A DNA stretch of 9,523 bases from an uncultured Polymorphobacter sp. (GCA_937894055.1 CALDHQ010000671.1:1-9523); one strand, 5' to 3'. Positions 1-6,510 are shown, counted from the stretch's first letter. The notes: generated by a model not told the origin, from the letters alone. Program-made: numbers and translations.

Positions 1-127
1 TGGACGACGTGCCCGAGGCCGCCACCTGCTGGGCCTGGCCGAGGTACTGCGACGCCAGGTCGACCTTGGCCTGGTAGCCGGCGAGGTCGCCGTTCTTCAG
101 CGCCGCGTCGGCGTCGTTCAGCGCCTG
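1..127 (-). other. UPF0182-like C-terminal segment inside the chimeric frame (partial)
   Basis: The last 41 visible residues (ALNDADAALKNGDLAGYQAK onward, ending AASGTSS) are rich in Ala, Asp, Gln and Gly. They resemble the soluble C-terminal helix of actinobacterial UPF0182 membrane proteins, where an ALxxGD-(L/W)-x-x-Y pattern precedes a flexible tail. The family call rests on by-eye similarity over a short low-complexity stretch and is tentative. The codons are strongly GC-ending, unlike the CoA-transferase segment next to it. Confidence 0.35.
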
Positions 128-868
128 CACCCAATGCGCCGTGGTCTGAGTGGCAAAGCCCTTGTTCAGTTCGGCATTCAAATATTCGCGGTCTTTCAGA
201 CGTTCGGGATTTTTTTGGTAACGGGGCTCGTCGCGCAAATCCAATCGGTTCAAGACTTCACACAAGGCGCGGTACTGGTTGGTGCCGGAGGCGCCAATAT
301 TGAAATAACCATCGCTGGCCTTGAATGCGCCCATCGGCGTGCTCACCGGATGGTCGTTGCCGGCCTGCGGCGGAATCTCGCCGGTCATCAGATAGCGTGC
401 TGCCTGGAAGTCGGTCATGGCGATCATCGCGTGCAGCAGCGACGATTGCACCCACTGGCCTTCGCCGGATTTCTCGCGCTCCAACAGGGCGATCATGATG
501 CCCAGGGCCGCGTATAGACCCGCGGAGGAATCGGCCACCGCGATGCCGGCGCCGTTGCAGAGCTGGCGGCACAGCACGTCGTGGGTGTCGAGGTCGCCGA
601 TGACCCAGCCGCCGCCGTGGAAATAAACCAGCACGTCACCCGACTTCGCCTTGTGGTTGCGGTAGAGCCGCGCCGGAATGGCGCCCGCCGGGCCGGGAAT
701 CGCGATGTCGCGGACTTCGGCAATGTCGCCGCGCGGCAGATCGAGCATCGATCCCATCGCGCGGTACATCTCGCGGCCGGCAACCGCACCAAGGTCGGCA
801 ATCGACGGGCCGGGTGCTGCCTTCATCTGGTCAAGCAGCGCCTGCACATCGGGACGTACGTAGGTCAT
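1..868 (-). CDS. Chimeric open frame: alpha/beta hydrolase N terminus / CoA-transferase middle / UPF0182-like C terminus (partial at left edge)
   Basis: The frame starts at ATG 868 with a good ribosome site (GGGGAG, about six bases upstream) and runs 289 codons without a stop off the left edge. Residues 1-111 are the N terminus of an HSL/acetyl-esterase-type alpha/beta hydrolase: a leading helix, then LYRN, VLVYFHGGGWVIGDLDTHD with the oxyanion-hole HGGGW at residues 84-88. The family normally continues into a VDYRLAPEHP stretch and a GDSAGG nucleophile elbow; neither is present. At about residue 112 the text becomes a CaiB/family III CoA-transferase (ADSSAGLYAALGIM, EKSGEGQWVQSSLL), with D113 at the place of the family's catalytic Asp. 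From about residue 249 it becomes an alanine-rich segment ending GDLAGYQAKVDLA. No piece is complete, so neither enzyme activity is expected. The start and first third probably belong to the real gene divergent from korA; the rest is probably foreign sequence joined during assembly. A genuine gene fusion is much less likely. Confidence 0.6.
   Translation of the reverse strand, partial: MTYVRPDVQALLDQMKAAPGPSIADLGAVAGREMYRAMGSMLDLPRGDIAEVRDIAIPGPAGAIPARLYRNHKAKSGDVLVYFHGGGWVIGDLDTHDVLCRQLCNGAGIAVADSSAGLYAALGIMIALLEREKSGEGQWVQSSLLHAMIAMTDFQAARYLMTGEIPPQAGNDHPVSTPMGAFKASDGYFNIGASGTNQYRALCEVLNRLDLRDEPRYQKNPERLKDREYLNAELNKGFATQTTAHWVQALNDADAALKNGDLAGYQAKVDLASQYLGQAQQVAASGTSS
116..545 (-). other. 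CaiB/BaiF (family III) CoA-transferase-like segment inside the chimeric frame
   Basis: This part reads as the central to C-terminal section of a family III CoA-transferase: ADSSAGLYAALGIMIALLER, then GQWVQSSLLHAMIAM, STPMGAFKASDGYFNIGA, and RDEPRYQKNPERLKDREYLN before HWVQALNDA. In the family the last motif is usually followed by a GVPCGPI-like stretch, which is missing because the text switches. Its codon use differs from the window: repeated TTG for Leu, AAA for Lys, AAT for Asn, and a lower GC share at third positions, where korA and korB favour CTG, AAG and AAC. That suggests a donor other than the main organism. The boundaries are approximate because both junctions fall in ambiguous sequence. 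Confidence 0.6.
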
Positions 869-889
869 TTCAGTCTCCCCAAGTCTGGC

Positions 890-950
890 CGTCGATGCGG
901 CTCGCCGCAGATGTTTGGTCAATCGGCCGCCGCACGTCAACGCATCGACG
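890..950. repeat. Perfect 10-bp inverted repeat with 41-bp spacer
   Basis: CGTCGATGCG at 890-899 is the exact reverse complement of CGCATCGACG at 941-950; the match stops on both sides. It lies between divergent starts, which is consistent with regulation, but no family can be assigned. Confidence 0.45.
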
Positions 951-1062
951 TCGGGTGCCGCCCGGTAATTTGCCGTGCAAGGTTCAGCTTGGCCTGTCGC
1001 AGCATTTTCTACTTGGCCGCCGGTGCACTGCGGGCGTAGGGAAACTGCAACGAAATAGCCTT

Positions 1063-1067
1063 GGGGA
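1063..1067 (+). promoter_or_regulatory. Ribosome binding site that sets the korA GTG start
   Basis: GGGGA lies seven bases before GTG at 1075. The frame stays open upstream to ATG 814, but that start would overlap the divergent gene, adds residues unlike the family, and lacks a comparable site. GTG 1075 gives an N terminus beginning MATALKDNF, as expected for sphingomonad KorA. Confidence 0.65.
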
Positions 1068-1074
1068 TGTATCC

Positions 1075-2964
1075 GTGGCGACTGCCTTGAAAGACAATTT
1101 TGAATCGACTGCCCCGCGTACCAATCACCCCGATGCCGTGGTGGTGCGTTTTGCCGGAGATAGCGGCGACGGCATGCAGCTGACGGGTGGCCAGTTCACC
1201 CTGTCGAGCGCACTCGCGGGCAATGACTTTTCGACCTTCCCCGACTTTCCTGCCGAAATCCGCGCGCCGCAGGGCACGACGTTCGGCGTTTCGGCATTCC
1301 AGGTCAATTTCGGGTCAAGCGACATCGAAACCGCCGGTGACCAGCCCGATGTGCTGATCGCAATGAACCCCGCCGCACTCAAGACCAACGTCGGCGACCT
1401 GCGCCCCGGTGGTCTGGTCATCGCCGACACCGGCGAGTTCGGTGCGCGCAACCTCGCCAAGGCCGGCTATACGGTCAGCCCGATCGACGACAACAGCCTC
1501 GCGCGTTGGCAGGTGCTGGCGTTCGACATCAGTGCGCTGACGCTCGAAGCGGTCAAGCCGTTCGGGCTCGGCAACAAGGAAGCGCTGCGCTGCAAGAACA
1601 TGTGGACGCTCGGGCTGTCGCTGTGGATGTTCGACCGCGACCGGGCGCCGCTGATCGCCTGGCTGCAGGACAAGTTCGCCAAGAATCCGGTGCTGGCGGA
1701 CGCCAACATCGCCGCGCTCAACGCGGGCCATGCCTATGGTGAAACCGCCGAAATCGGCGGCGCGCTGCGGCAGTGGACGGTTGACCCCGCCAGCGTCGAA
1801 CCGGGCTATTACCGCACCATCACCGGCGGCGAGTCGCTGTCGCTCGGGCTGGTGGCGGGCGCCAAGCTCGCGGGCCTCGACCTGTTCCTCGGCTCGTATC
1901 CGATTACCCCGGCATCGCCGGTGCTGCACGCGCTGGCGCGGCTGAAGGAGTTCGGCGTCACCAGCTTCCAGGCCGAAGACGAAATCGCTGCGGTCTGCGC
2001 TGCCATCGGCGCGAGCTACGCCGGCCAGCTCGGTGTGACCTCGTCGAGCGGCCCCGGCATTGCCTTGAAGGGCGAAGCGCTCGGGCTGGCAATCATGACC
2101 GAGCTGCCGCTGGTCGTGGTCAATTCGCAGCGCGGCGGCCCGTCGACCGGCCTGCCAACCAAGACCGAACAGTCCGATCTGTATCAGGCGATCTATGGCC
2201 GCAACGGCGATGCGCCGATGGTGGTGCTGTCGACGTCGTCACCGACCGACTGCTTCGACGTCGCGATCGAAGCGGTGCGGCTGAGCGTGCAGTTCATGAC
2301 GCCTGTCATGCTGCTGACCGACGGCTATATCGCCAACGCCGCGCAGCCGTGGCTGGTGCCCGACATGGCGGATTACGAAGCCTTCCCGGTGAAGTTCCAC
2401 ACCGAGGTGCCCGCCGAGGGCAAGTTCAACCCGTACCAGCGCGACCCCGAAACGCTGAAGCGCGTCTGGGTCAAGCCCGGCACGCCGGGGCTGACGCACC
2501 GCATCGGCGGCATCGAAAAGGGCTTTTCGACCGGCAACATCAACTATGAAGCCGCCAACCACCAGAAGATGACCGACACGCGTCAGGACAAGATTCTGAA
2601 CATCGCCAATCACATCCCCGATCAGGACATCGATCAGGGTGCGGCGGGCGGCAAGCTGGTCGTCGTCGGCTGGGGTTCGACCTATGGCCCGATCCGCAAG
2701 GCGGTCGAAAGCGCGCGCGCCAAGGGGCTCGATGTCAGCCACGTCCACATCCGCTATTTGTGGCCGCTGCCGAAGAATCTCGGCGATTTGCTCAAGAGCT
2801 TCGACAAGGTGCTGGTGCCTGAAATGAACACCGGCCAGCTCAAGACCGTGCTGCGCGACCAGTATCTCGTCGACGCCAAGCCGCTCAACAAGGTGAGCGG
2901 GCAACCGTTCAAGATCGCCGAAATCGAAGCGGCGATCGACGCGGAACTGGCAAGGAAGGGTTGA
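1075..2964 (+). CDS. korA: 2-oxoglutarate (2-oxoacid):ferredoxin oxidoreductase, subunit alpha (gamma-alpha fusion)
   Basis: KorA pairs with KorB to convert a 2-oxoacid plus CoA to acyl-CoA and CO2, reducing ferredoxin; 2-oxoglutarate to succinyl-CoA is the usual reaction of this two-subunit type. From GTG 1075 it is 629 residues, the size expected for a fused gamma-alpha subunit. Residues about 20-190 form the gamma domain, opening with VVVRFAGDSGDGMQLTGGQF. After a linker the pyrimidine-binding alpha domain begins, with YPITPASP at 275, the conserved acidic QAEDE at 299-303, SSSGPGIAL from 323, and SQRGGPSTGLPTKTEQSDL from about 351. A C-terminal domain II follows at about 525-625 (KLVVVGWGSTYGPIRKAV, PEMNTGQL). 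The stop is four bases before korB, so the two are co-transcribed. No ferredoxin or delta subunit gene is in the window. Substrate choice between 2-oxoglutarate and another 2-oxoacid cannot be settled from sequence alone. Confidence 0.93.
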   Translation: MATALKDNFESTAPRTNHPDAVVVRFAGDSGDGMQLTGGQFTLSSALAGNDFSTFPDFPAEIRAPQGTTFGVSAFQVNFGSSDIETAGDQPDVLIAMNPAALKTNVGDLRPGGLVIADTGEFGARNLAKAGYTVSPIDDNSLARWQVLAFDISALTLEAVKPFGLGNKEALRCKNMWTLGLSLWMFDRDRAPLIAWLQDKFAKNPVLADANIAALNAGHAYGETAEIGGALRQWTVDPASVEPGYYRTITGGESLSLGLVAGAKLAGLDLFLGSYPITPASPVLHALARLKEFGVTSFQAEDEIAAVCAAIGASYAGQLGVTSSSGPGIALKGEALGLAIMTELPLVVVNSQRGGPSTGLPTKTEQSDLYQAIYGRNGDAPMVVLSTSSPTDCFDVAIEAVRLSVQFMTPVMLLTDGYIANAAQPWLVPDMADYEAFPVKFHTEVPAEGKFNPYQRDPETLKRVWVKPGTPGLTHRIGGIEKGFSTGNINYEAANHQKMTDTRQDKILNIANHIPDQDIDQGAAGGKLVVVGWGSTYGPIRKAVESARAKGLDVSHVHIRYLWPLPKNLGDLLKSFDKVLVPEMNTGQLKTVLRDQYLVDAKPLNKVSGQPFKIAEIEAAIDAELARKG

Positions 2965-2968
2965 ACCG

Positions 2969-4012
2969 ATGAACGACATGACCGCCATCACCATTCCCGA
3001 CGGCAGCAAGCCCGACCATTGGGCGACCGATCAGGAAGTCCGCTGGTGCCCCGGCTGCGGCGACTATGCCATTCTGAAGGCGGTGCAGCGCACCATGCCC
3101 GAAATCGGCACCAAGCCCGAAAATACCGTGTTCGTCAGCGGCATCGGCTGCTCGTCGCGCTTCCCCTATTATATGGAAACCTACGGCTTCCACACGATCC
3201 ACGGCCGCGCGCCGGCGATTGCGACCGGCGTCAAGCTGGCGAATCCGGCGCTCGACGTGTGGATCATCACCGGTGACGGCGACGGCCTGAGCATCGGCGG
3301 CAACCACATGCTGCACCTGCTGCGCCGCAACCTCGATGTCCAGGTGCTGCTGTTCAACAATGAAATCTACGGGCTGACCAAGGGCCAGGCATCGCCGACC
3401 AGCCGCATCGGCACCCGCTCGCCGTCGACGCCGTTCGGTTCGGTCGACCAGCCGGTCAACCCGTGCGCGTTCGCGCTGGGTGCCGGCGCGCGCTTCATCG
3501 CGCGCGGTATCGACACCGCGCAGAAGCAGCTCCCCGAAATCTTCAAGGCGGCGCACGCGCACAAGGGCGCCAGCTTCGTCGAAATCTTCCAGAACTGCAT
3601 CGTCTATAACGAGGACGTGTTCGCAGCGTTCACCGACAAGAAGAACGCCGGGCCGAAGCAGATCTGGGTCAAGCACGGCGAGCCGCTGGTGTTCGACAAT
3701 GGCACCAAGGGCCTGCGGCTGGTGCCGGGCCAGCTGGCGCTCGAAGTCATCGACATCGTCGACGGCGACATCTCGGGCGTGCTGGTCCACGACCAGACCA
3801 ACCGCGGGCTGGTGCAGATGCTGCTGGAGCTGCCGTTCGGTGATTTCCCGATGGTGCTCGGCGTCATCTATCAGGACCCCAAGCCGTCGTTCGAAGCTCA
3901 GGTCACAGCGCAGAACCATTCGGTCGCCGCCGGCAAGAAGGCTGACCTCAATGCGCTGATCCGCAAGGGCCAGAGCTGGACGGTGCACGACGCGGCGACG
4001 CACAAGATGTGA
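2969..4012 (+). CDS. korB: 2-oxoglutarate (2-oxoacid):ferredoxin oxidoreductase, subunit beta (TPP and 4Fe-4S binding)
   Basis: This 347-residue catalytic subunit carries thiamine pyrophosphate and probably one [4Fe-4S] cluster. The cluster cysteines are visible: C27 and C30 in RWCPGCGDYAIL, C61 in SGIGCSSRFPYY, and C166 in PVNPCAFALG. The TPP/Mg motif runs from GDGDGLSIGGNHML (102-115) to LLFNNEIYGLTKGQ (127-140). TGVKLANP at 86-93 and HGRAPAIA at 78-85 are also typical. The length matches stand-alone KorB proteins, and the ferredoxin-like domain of one-chain pyruvate oxidoreductases is absent. The ATG has a strong ribosome site (AGGAAGG, 2953-2959) inside the 3' end of korA, so translation is probably coupled and the subunits made in equal amounts. 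Confidence 0.94.
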   Translation: MNDMTAITIPDGSKPDHWATDQEVRWCPGCGDYAILKAVQRTMPEIGTKPENTVFVSGIGCSSRFPYYMETYGFHTIHGRAPAIATGVKLANPALDVWIITGDGDGLSIGGNHMLHLLRRNLDVQVLLFNNEIYGLTKGQASPTSRIGTRSPSTPFGSVDQPVNPCAFALGAGARFIARGIDTAQKQLPEIFKAAHAHKGASFVEIFQNCIVYNEDVFAAFTDKKNAGPKQIWVKHGEPLVFDNGTKGLRLVPGQLALEVIDIVDGDISGVLVHDQTNRGLVQMLLELPFGDFPMVLGVIYQDPKPSFEAQVTAQNHSVAAGKKADLNALIRKGQSWTVHDAATHKM

Positions 4013-4022
4013 GCGCCATGCG

Positions 4023-4053
4023 GGGGATTGGCGCACGTTGCTGCGTAATCCCC
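4023..4053 (+). terminator. Hairpin between korB and the sigma factor gene (possible weak terminator)
   Basis: GGGGATT (4023-4029) pairs with AATCCCC (4047-4053), and CGCA (4032-4035) pairs with TGCG (4042-4045) around a six-base loop. Only TTGT follows rather than a T tract, so efficient intrinsic termination is uncertain. It ends four bases before the sigma factor ATG and could equally affect initiation of the next operon. Confidence 0.4.
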
Positions 4054-4057
4054 TTGT

Positions 4058-4618
4058 ATGTTGCGTGACCTGACCGATTCTGCGGCCTTGATGGCGCGTG
4101 TTGCCGATGGCGACACCGCCAGCTTCGACCTGTTGGTGGCGCGCCTGCATGCACCGATGCTGCGGCTGGCGCTGCGCATATGCGGTGACCGTCGCGATGC
4201 CGAGGACGCGCTGCAGGCGGCACTGACGCGGTTGTGGACGCATGCCGAAATCTATGAAGCCGCGCTCGGCAGCGTCGAAGGCTGGTTCCACCGCATCCTC
4301 GTCAACCAGTGCCTCGACCGTCGACGCCGGCTGCGCCCGGTCGCGCCGCTCGACGACGCCGCACACATTGCTGCGCCCGACCCCTCCCCGTTCGACGCCG
4401 CCGATGCCAATGCCCGTGCGCGCCGCGTCGATGCCGCCATGGCGCGGCTCAACCCCCGCCAGCGCGCCGCGATTGCGCTGTTCCACGGCGAGGGCGCCAG
4501 CATGGCGGAGATCGCCGCGCAGCTCGAGACCAGCCCCAAGGCTGTCGAGGGATTATTGGCGCGGGCGCGTAAGGAATTGAGTGAACTGCTGGCCAGCGAA
4601 CGGACGGATACGAAGTGA
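4058..4618 (+). CDS. ECF (group IV) RNA polymerase sigma factor
   Basis: A 186-residue sigma factor of the extracytoplasmic function group. Region 2 covers about residues 15-80, with the -10-binding helix RRDAEDALQAALTRLWTHAE. A variable Pro/Ala-rich linker spans about 90-120. Region 4, binding the -35 element, spans about 125-178 with LNPRQRAAIALFHGEG and the helix-turn-helix MAEIAAQLETSPKAVEGLLARARKEL. No regions 1.1 or 3 are present, as expected for ECF factors. There is no purine-rich ribosome site in the bases before ATG 4058; an internal ATG at 4091 has none either, so translation may be leaderless or coupled to read-through from korB. Its TGA overlaps the next gene's GTG. The overlapped membrane protein and secreted protein indicate a sigma/anti-sigma/sensor set. 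ECF sigma genes in such sets commonly activate their own operon, but no matching promoter was identified here. Confidence 0.9.
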   Translation: MLRDLTDSAALMARVADGDTASFDLLVARLHAPMLRLALRICGDRRDAEDALQAALTRLWTHAEIYEAALGSVEGWFHRILVNQCLDRRRRLRPVAPLDDAAHIAAPDPSPFDAADANARARRVDAAMARLNPRQRAAIALFHGEGASMAEIAAQLETSPKAVEGLLARARKELSELLASERTDTK

Positions 4619-5073
4619 CTGAAGACCGCGCCCTTGAAATCATCGCCGCTTACGGTGCGGACGCAACGCGCTGGCCCGACGAAGAGCGCGCCGCGCTGAC
4701 CGCCGCGATTGACGGCAACCCGGCGCTGCAGGACGCACTGGCCGAGGCCCGCACCACCGATGCGGCGATTGCCGGCATGCTCGGCGACTGGGCGCAGGTT
4801 GCACCGTCGGCCGCTGACAGCGCGCGACTAGCCGCTGCCGCGCGTGCATCGGCACCGCGCTGGAACCGCTGGCTCGGCGGCGCGTTTGCTGCCGCCATTG
4901 CCGCATCACTGATCGCCATTGCGCCGATGCCCCGGCTGTGGGGCGATGCCACCGAACAACAGGGAACCACGTCACCGACCATCGTTGCCAGCGCCGACGA
5001 CACCGGAATCACCGATGCCCAAGCCTATGCAATGCTGTTCACACTGACTCCACAAGAGGAAAGCCTGATATGA
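4615..5073 (+). CDS. Single-pass membrane protein, probable anti-sigma factor
   Basis: Start GTG 4615 overlaps the sigma gene's TGA by four bases (GTGA), a standard arrangement for sigma/anti-sigma pairs. The product is 152 residues. Residues 1-80 are a charged, Ala-rich helical cytoplasmic region (EIIAAYGADATRWPDEERAAL). Residues about 86-104 form the only membrane segment (WLGGAFAAAIAASLIAIAP), preceded by Arg/Trp residues that favour an N-in orientation. Residues 105-152 would be a short periplasmic tail. No zinc-binding HxxxCxxC motif is present, so it is not a ZAS-type anti-sigma. Its role is inferred from position and topology: it would hold the sigma factor at the membrane until a periplasmic signal releases it. 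The family itself was not recognised. Confidence 0.65.
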   Translation: MTEDRALEIIAAYGADATRWPDEERAALTAAIDGNPALQDALAEARTTDAAIAGMLGDWAQVAPSAADSARLAAAARASAPRWNRWLGGAFAAAIAASLIAIAPMPRLWGDATEQQGTTSPTIVASADDTGITDAQAYAMLFTLTPQEESLI

Positions 5074-5624
5074 AAACGCTCCTGAAATCGACCGGCGTCG
5101 CGCTGGCGATGCTGCTGGCGCTGCCCGTCGCGGCGCAGACCGCACCCGCCGCACCGCCGGCTCCCGGCATGCACGCCGGCCCGCACGGCGGCCAGGGTGG
5201 TCGCCGCGCTGCCCGCCTGCAGATGTTCTCGACGCTCAGCCCGGCGGGCCAGCAGGTCATGCGCGACGCGATGAAGGGCGGCGACCCGCGCGCCGACCAC
5301 GCCGCAGTCAAGGCGGCGCGCGACCAGATCCTCGTGCTGCTCGATGCCGACAAGCTCGATGTCGCGGCGCTGAAGCGCGCCATGGACGCCGAGCGCAACG
5401 CTGCCGAGGCGATGCACAACAAGCGCCAGACTGCGCTGCTCGCGGCCTATCAGAAACTGTCGCTCGCCGACCGCAAGGCACTCGTTGCCGAAGCCAAGGC
5501 AATGCGCGCGCGCATGGACGCGATGATGACCAAAAAGGGCGCGCCGATGATGATGCACGGCGGCCCCGGTGGCATGGACGGCATGGAAGACATGCCGCCG
5601 CCCCCGCCGCCGCCGGCGAAGTAA
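5070..5624 (+). CDS. Secreted Met/His-rich Spy/CpxP-like protein (periplasmic heavy-metal sensor type)
   Basis: ATG 5070 overlaps the previous stop as ATGA and has a clear ribosome site (AGAGGAAAG, 5055-5063). The 184-residue product begins with a signal peptide (MKTLLKSTGVALAMLLALPVAA), predicted to be cut after A22. A Pro/Gly/His linker follows (APGMHAGPHGGQGG). Residues about 45-145 are strongly helical: LSPAGQQVMRDAMKG, VKAARDQILVLLDADKLDVAALKRAM, and AYQKLSLADRKALVAEAKAM. This helical-hairpin pattern resembles the Spy/CpxP/CnrX fold and the metal-resistance Pfam group. The C terminus is rich in Met and His (MMMHGGPGGMDGMEDM), a plausible soft-metal ligand set, and ends in seven prolines plus Ala-Lys. 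As third gene behind a sigma factor and a membrane protein it is a candidate sensor acting on the anti-sigma. A chaperone role like Spy is also possible. Confidence 0.7.
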   Translation: MKTLLKSTGVALAMLLALPVAAQTAPAAPPAPGMHAGPHGGQGGRRAARLQMFSTLSPAGQQVMRDAMKGGDPRADHAAVKAARDQILVLLDADKLDVAALKRAMDAERNAAEAMHNKRQTALLAAYQKLSLADRKALVAEAKAMRARMDAMMTKKGAPMMMHGGPGGMDGMEDMPPPPPPPAK

Positions 5625-5631
5625 GCGCGGA

Positions 5632-6510
5632 TCAGGCGGCAGGCGGGCGGAAGCCGGTCTGCCGCTCGATCTCGGCCCACAACAGCTCGCCGAGCCGCCG
5701 CGTGACTGGCCCCGGCCTGCCGCCGCCGACTTTGACGCCGTCAATCTCGACAATGCCGAGGCACGGCGCCGTCGTCGAGGTCAGGAAAGCTTCTGCGGCG
5801 CCCTGCGCTTCGGCCAGCGTGAACGGCCGTTCCTCGACCTTGATTTGCGCTGCGTGCGCCAACCGCAACAGGCTGGCGCGCATGATGCCCGGCAATATCC
5901 GCGCCGACAGCGGGTGGGTGATCACCGTCCCCGCCGCATCGACAATCCAGGCGTTGGTCGAGCCACCTTCGGCCACCACGCCGTCATTACTGACAAACCA
6001 CGCTTCGAAGCTGCCCGCCAGCCGCGCCGTCTGTTTGGCCAGCACGTTGGGCAGCAACGCCACCGTCTTGATGTCGCAACGCCCCCAGCGCTGGTCGGTG
6101 ACGCTGGTGACCTTGACCCCGACGGCTTGCTGCGGAACACGCGCCGCAAAATCAAAGCGCCGTACCGTCATCACCAGCGTCGGCTGCGCATCGGCCGGAA
6201 ACGGATGGTCGCGTCGCGCTTCCCCGCGCGTCACCTGAATATAGAGCAGCGCATCCCGGAAGCCGTTGAGCGCAATCAACCGCCGTGCCACCAAGGTCAG
6301 CGCTGCGGCCGACATCGGTGCCGGGATCAGCAGTGCCGACAGGTTGCGCGTCCAGCGATCGAGATGCAGCGGCCAGTCGAGCAGCTGCCCGTTTAGCACC
6401 GCACATACCTCGTAAATGCCGTCGGCAAACTGGAAGCCACGGTCCTCGACATGTACCGCAGCGCGGTCGAGCGGCACGAAGGCGTGGTTGACATAGGCTA
6501 GGCGCGGCAT
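5632..6510 (-). CDS. dat: Class IV PLP aminotransferase, probable D-amino-acid transaminase
   Basis: A 292-residue fold-type IV PLP enzyme. A D-amino-acid transaminase moves an amino group between D-amino acids and 2-oxoacids, for example making D-alanine or D-glutamate for the cell wall. Visible marks: VEDRGFQFADGIYEV at 21-35 with Y33; the carboxylate-binding pair R100 and H102 in RRDHPFP, matching the Arg/His pair of Bacillus D-amino-acid transaminase; catalytic lysine K148 in RCDIKTVALLPNVLAKQ; and E181 in VVAEGGSTNAW, which contacts the PLP ring nitrogen. The frame stays open to ATG 6627, but ATG 6510 gives the conserved N terminus (MPRLAYVN) and has a good ribosome site, AAGGGACG, so it was chosen. 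It converges with the upstream secreted-protein gene, leaving only seven bases between the stops. Branched-chain aminotransferase is the main alternative; the RxH motif argues for D-substrates. Confidence 0.85.
   Translation of the reverse strand: MPRLAYVNHAFVPLDRAAVHVEDRGFQFADGIYEVCAVLNGQLLDWPLHLDRWTRNLSALLIPAPMSAAALTLVARRLIALNGFRDALLYIQVTRGEARRDHPFPADAQPTLVMTVRRFDFAARVPQQAVGVKVTSVTDQRWGRCDIKTVALLPNVLAKQTARLAGSFEAWFVSNDGVVAEGGSTNAWIVDAAGTVITHPLSARILPGIMRASLLRLAHAAQIKVEERPFTLAEAQGAAEAFLTSTTAPCLGIVEIDGVKVGGGRPGPVTRRLGELLWAEIERQTGFRPPAA

Larger units (their letters stand above)
869..1074. promoter_or_regulatory. Divergent promoter region between the hydrolase start and korA
   Basis: This 206-bp spacer separates two divergent starts and so should hold promoters for both. 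No convincing sigma-70 -35/-10 pair was found by eye. The clearest structure is a perfect 10-bp inverted repeat, CGTCGATGCG at 890-899 and CGCATCGACG at 941-950, with 41 bases between the arms. It could be a two-site operator for a shared regulator or a stem in a leader transcript. Confidence 0.4.

Noticed and set aside
581..1039. 152-residue plus-strand frame across the hydrolase start
   Set aside because: Opposite-strand shadow of the hydrolase segment with no domain or ribosome site.
814..1074. Upstream extension of korA to ATG 814
   Set aside because: It would overlap the divergent gene start and add residues unlike any KorA; GTG 1075 has a better ribosome site and a conserved N terminus.
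2239..3009. 256-residue minus-strand frame over korA
   Set aside because: Antisense shadow of a strongly conserved coding region, with no domain and no ribosome site.
2909..4486. 525-residue open frame on the minus strand across korB and the sigma gene
   Set aside because: It lies antisense to two well-supported genes, is Arg/Val/Asp-rich as expected from GC-skewed third positions, has no recognisable domain, and ends within korA.
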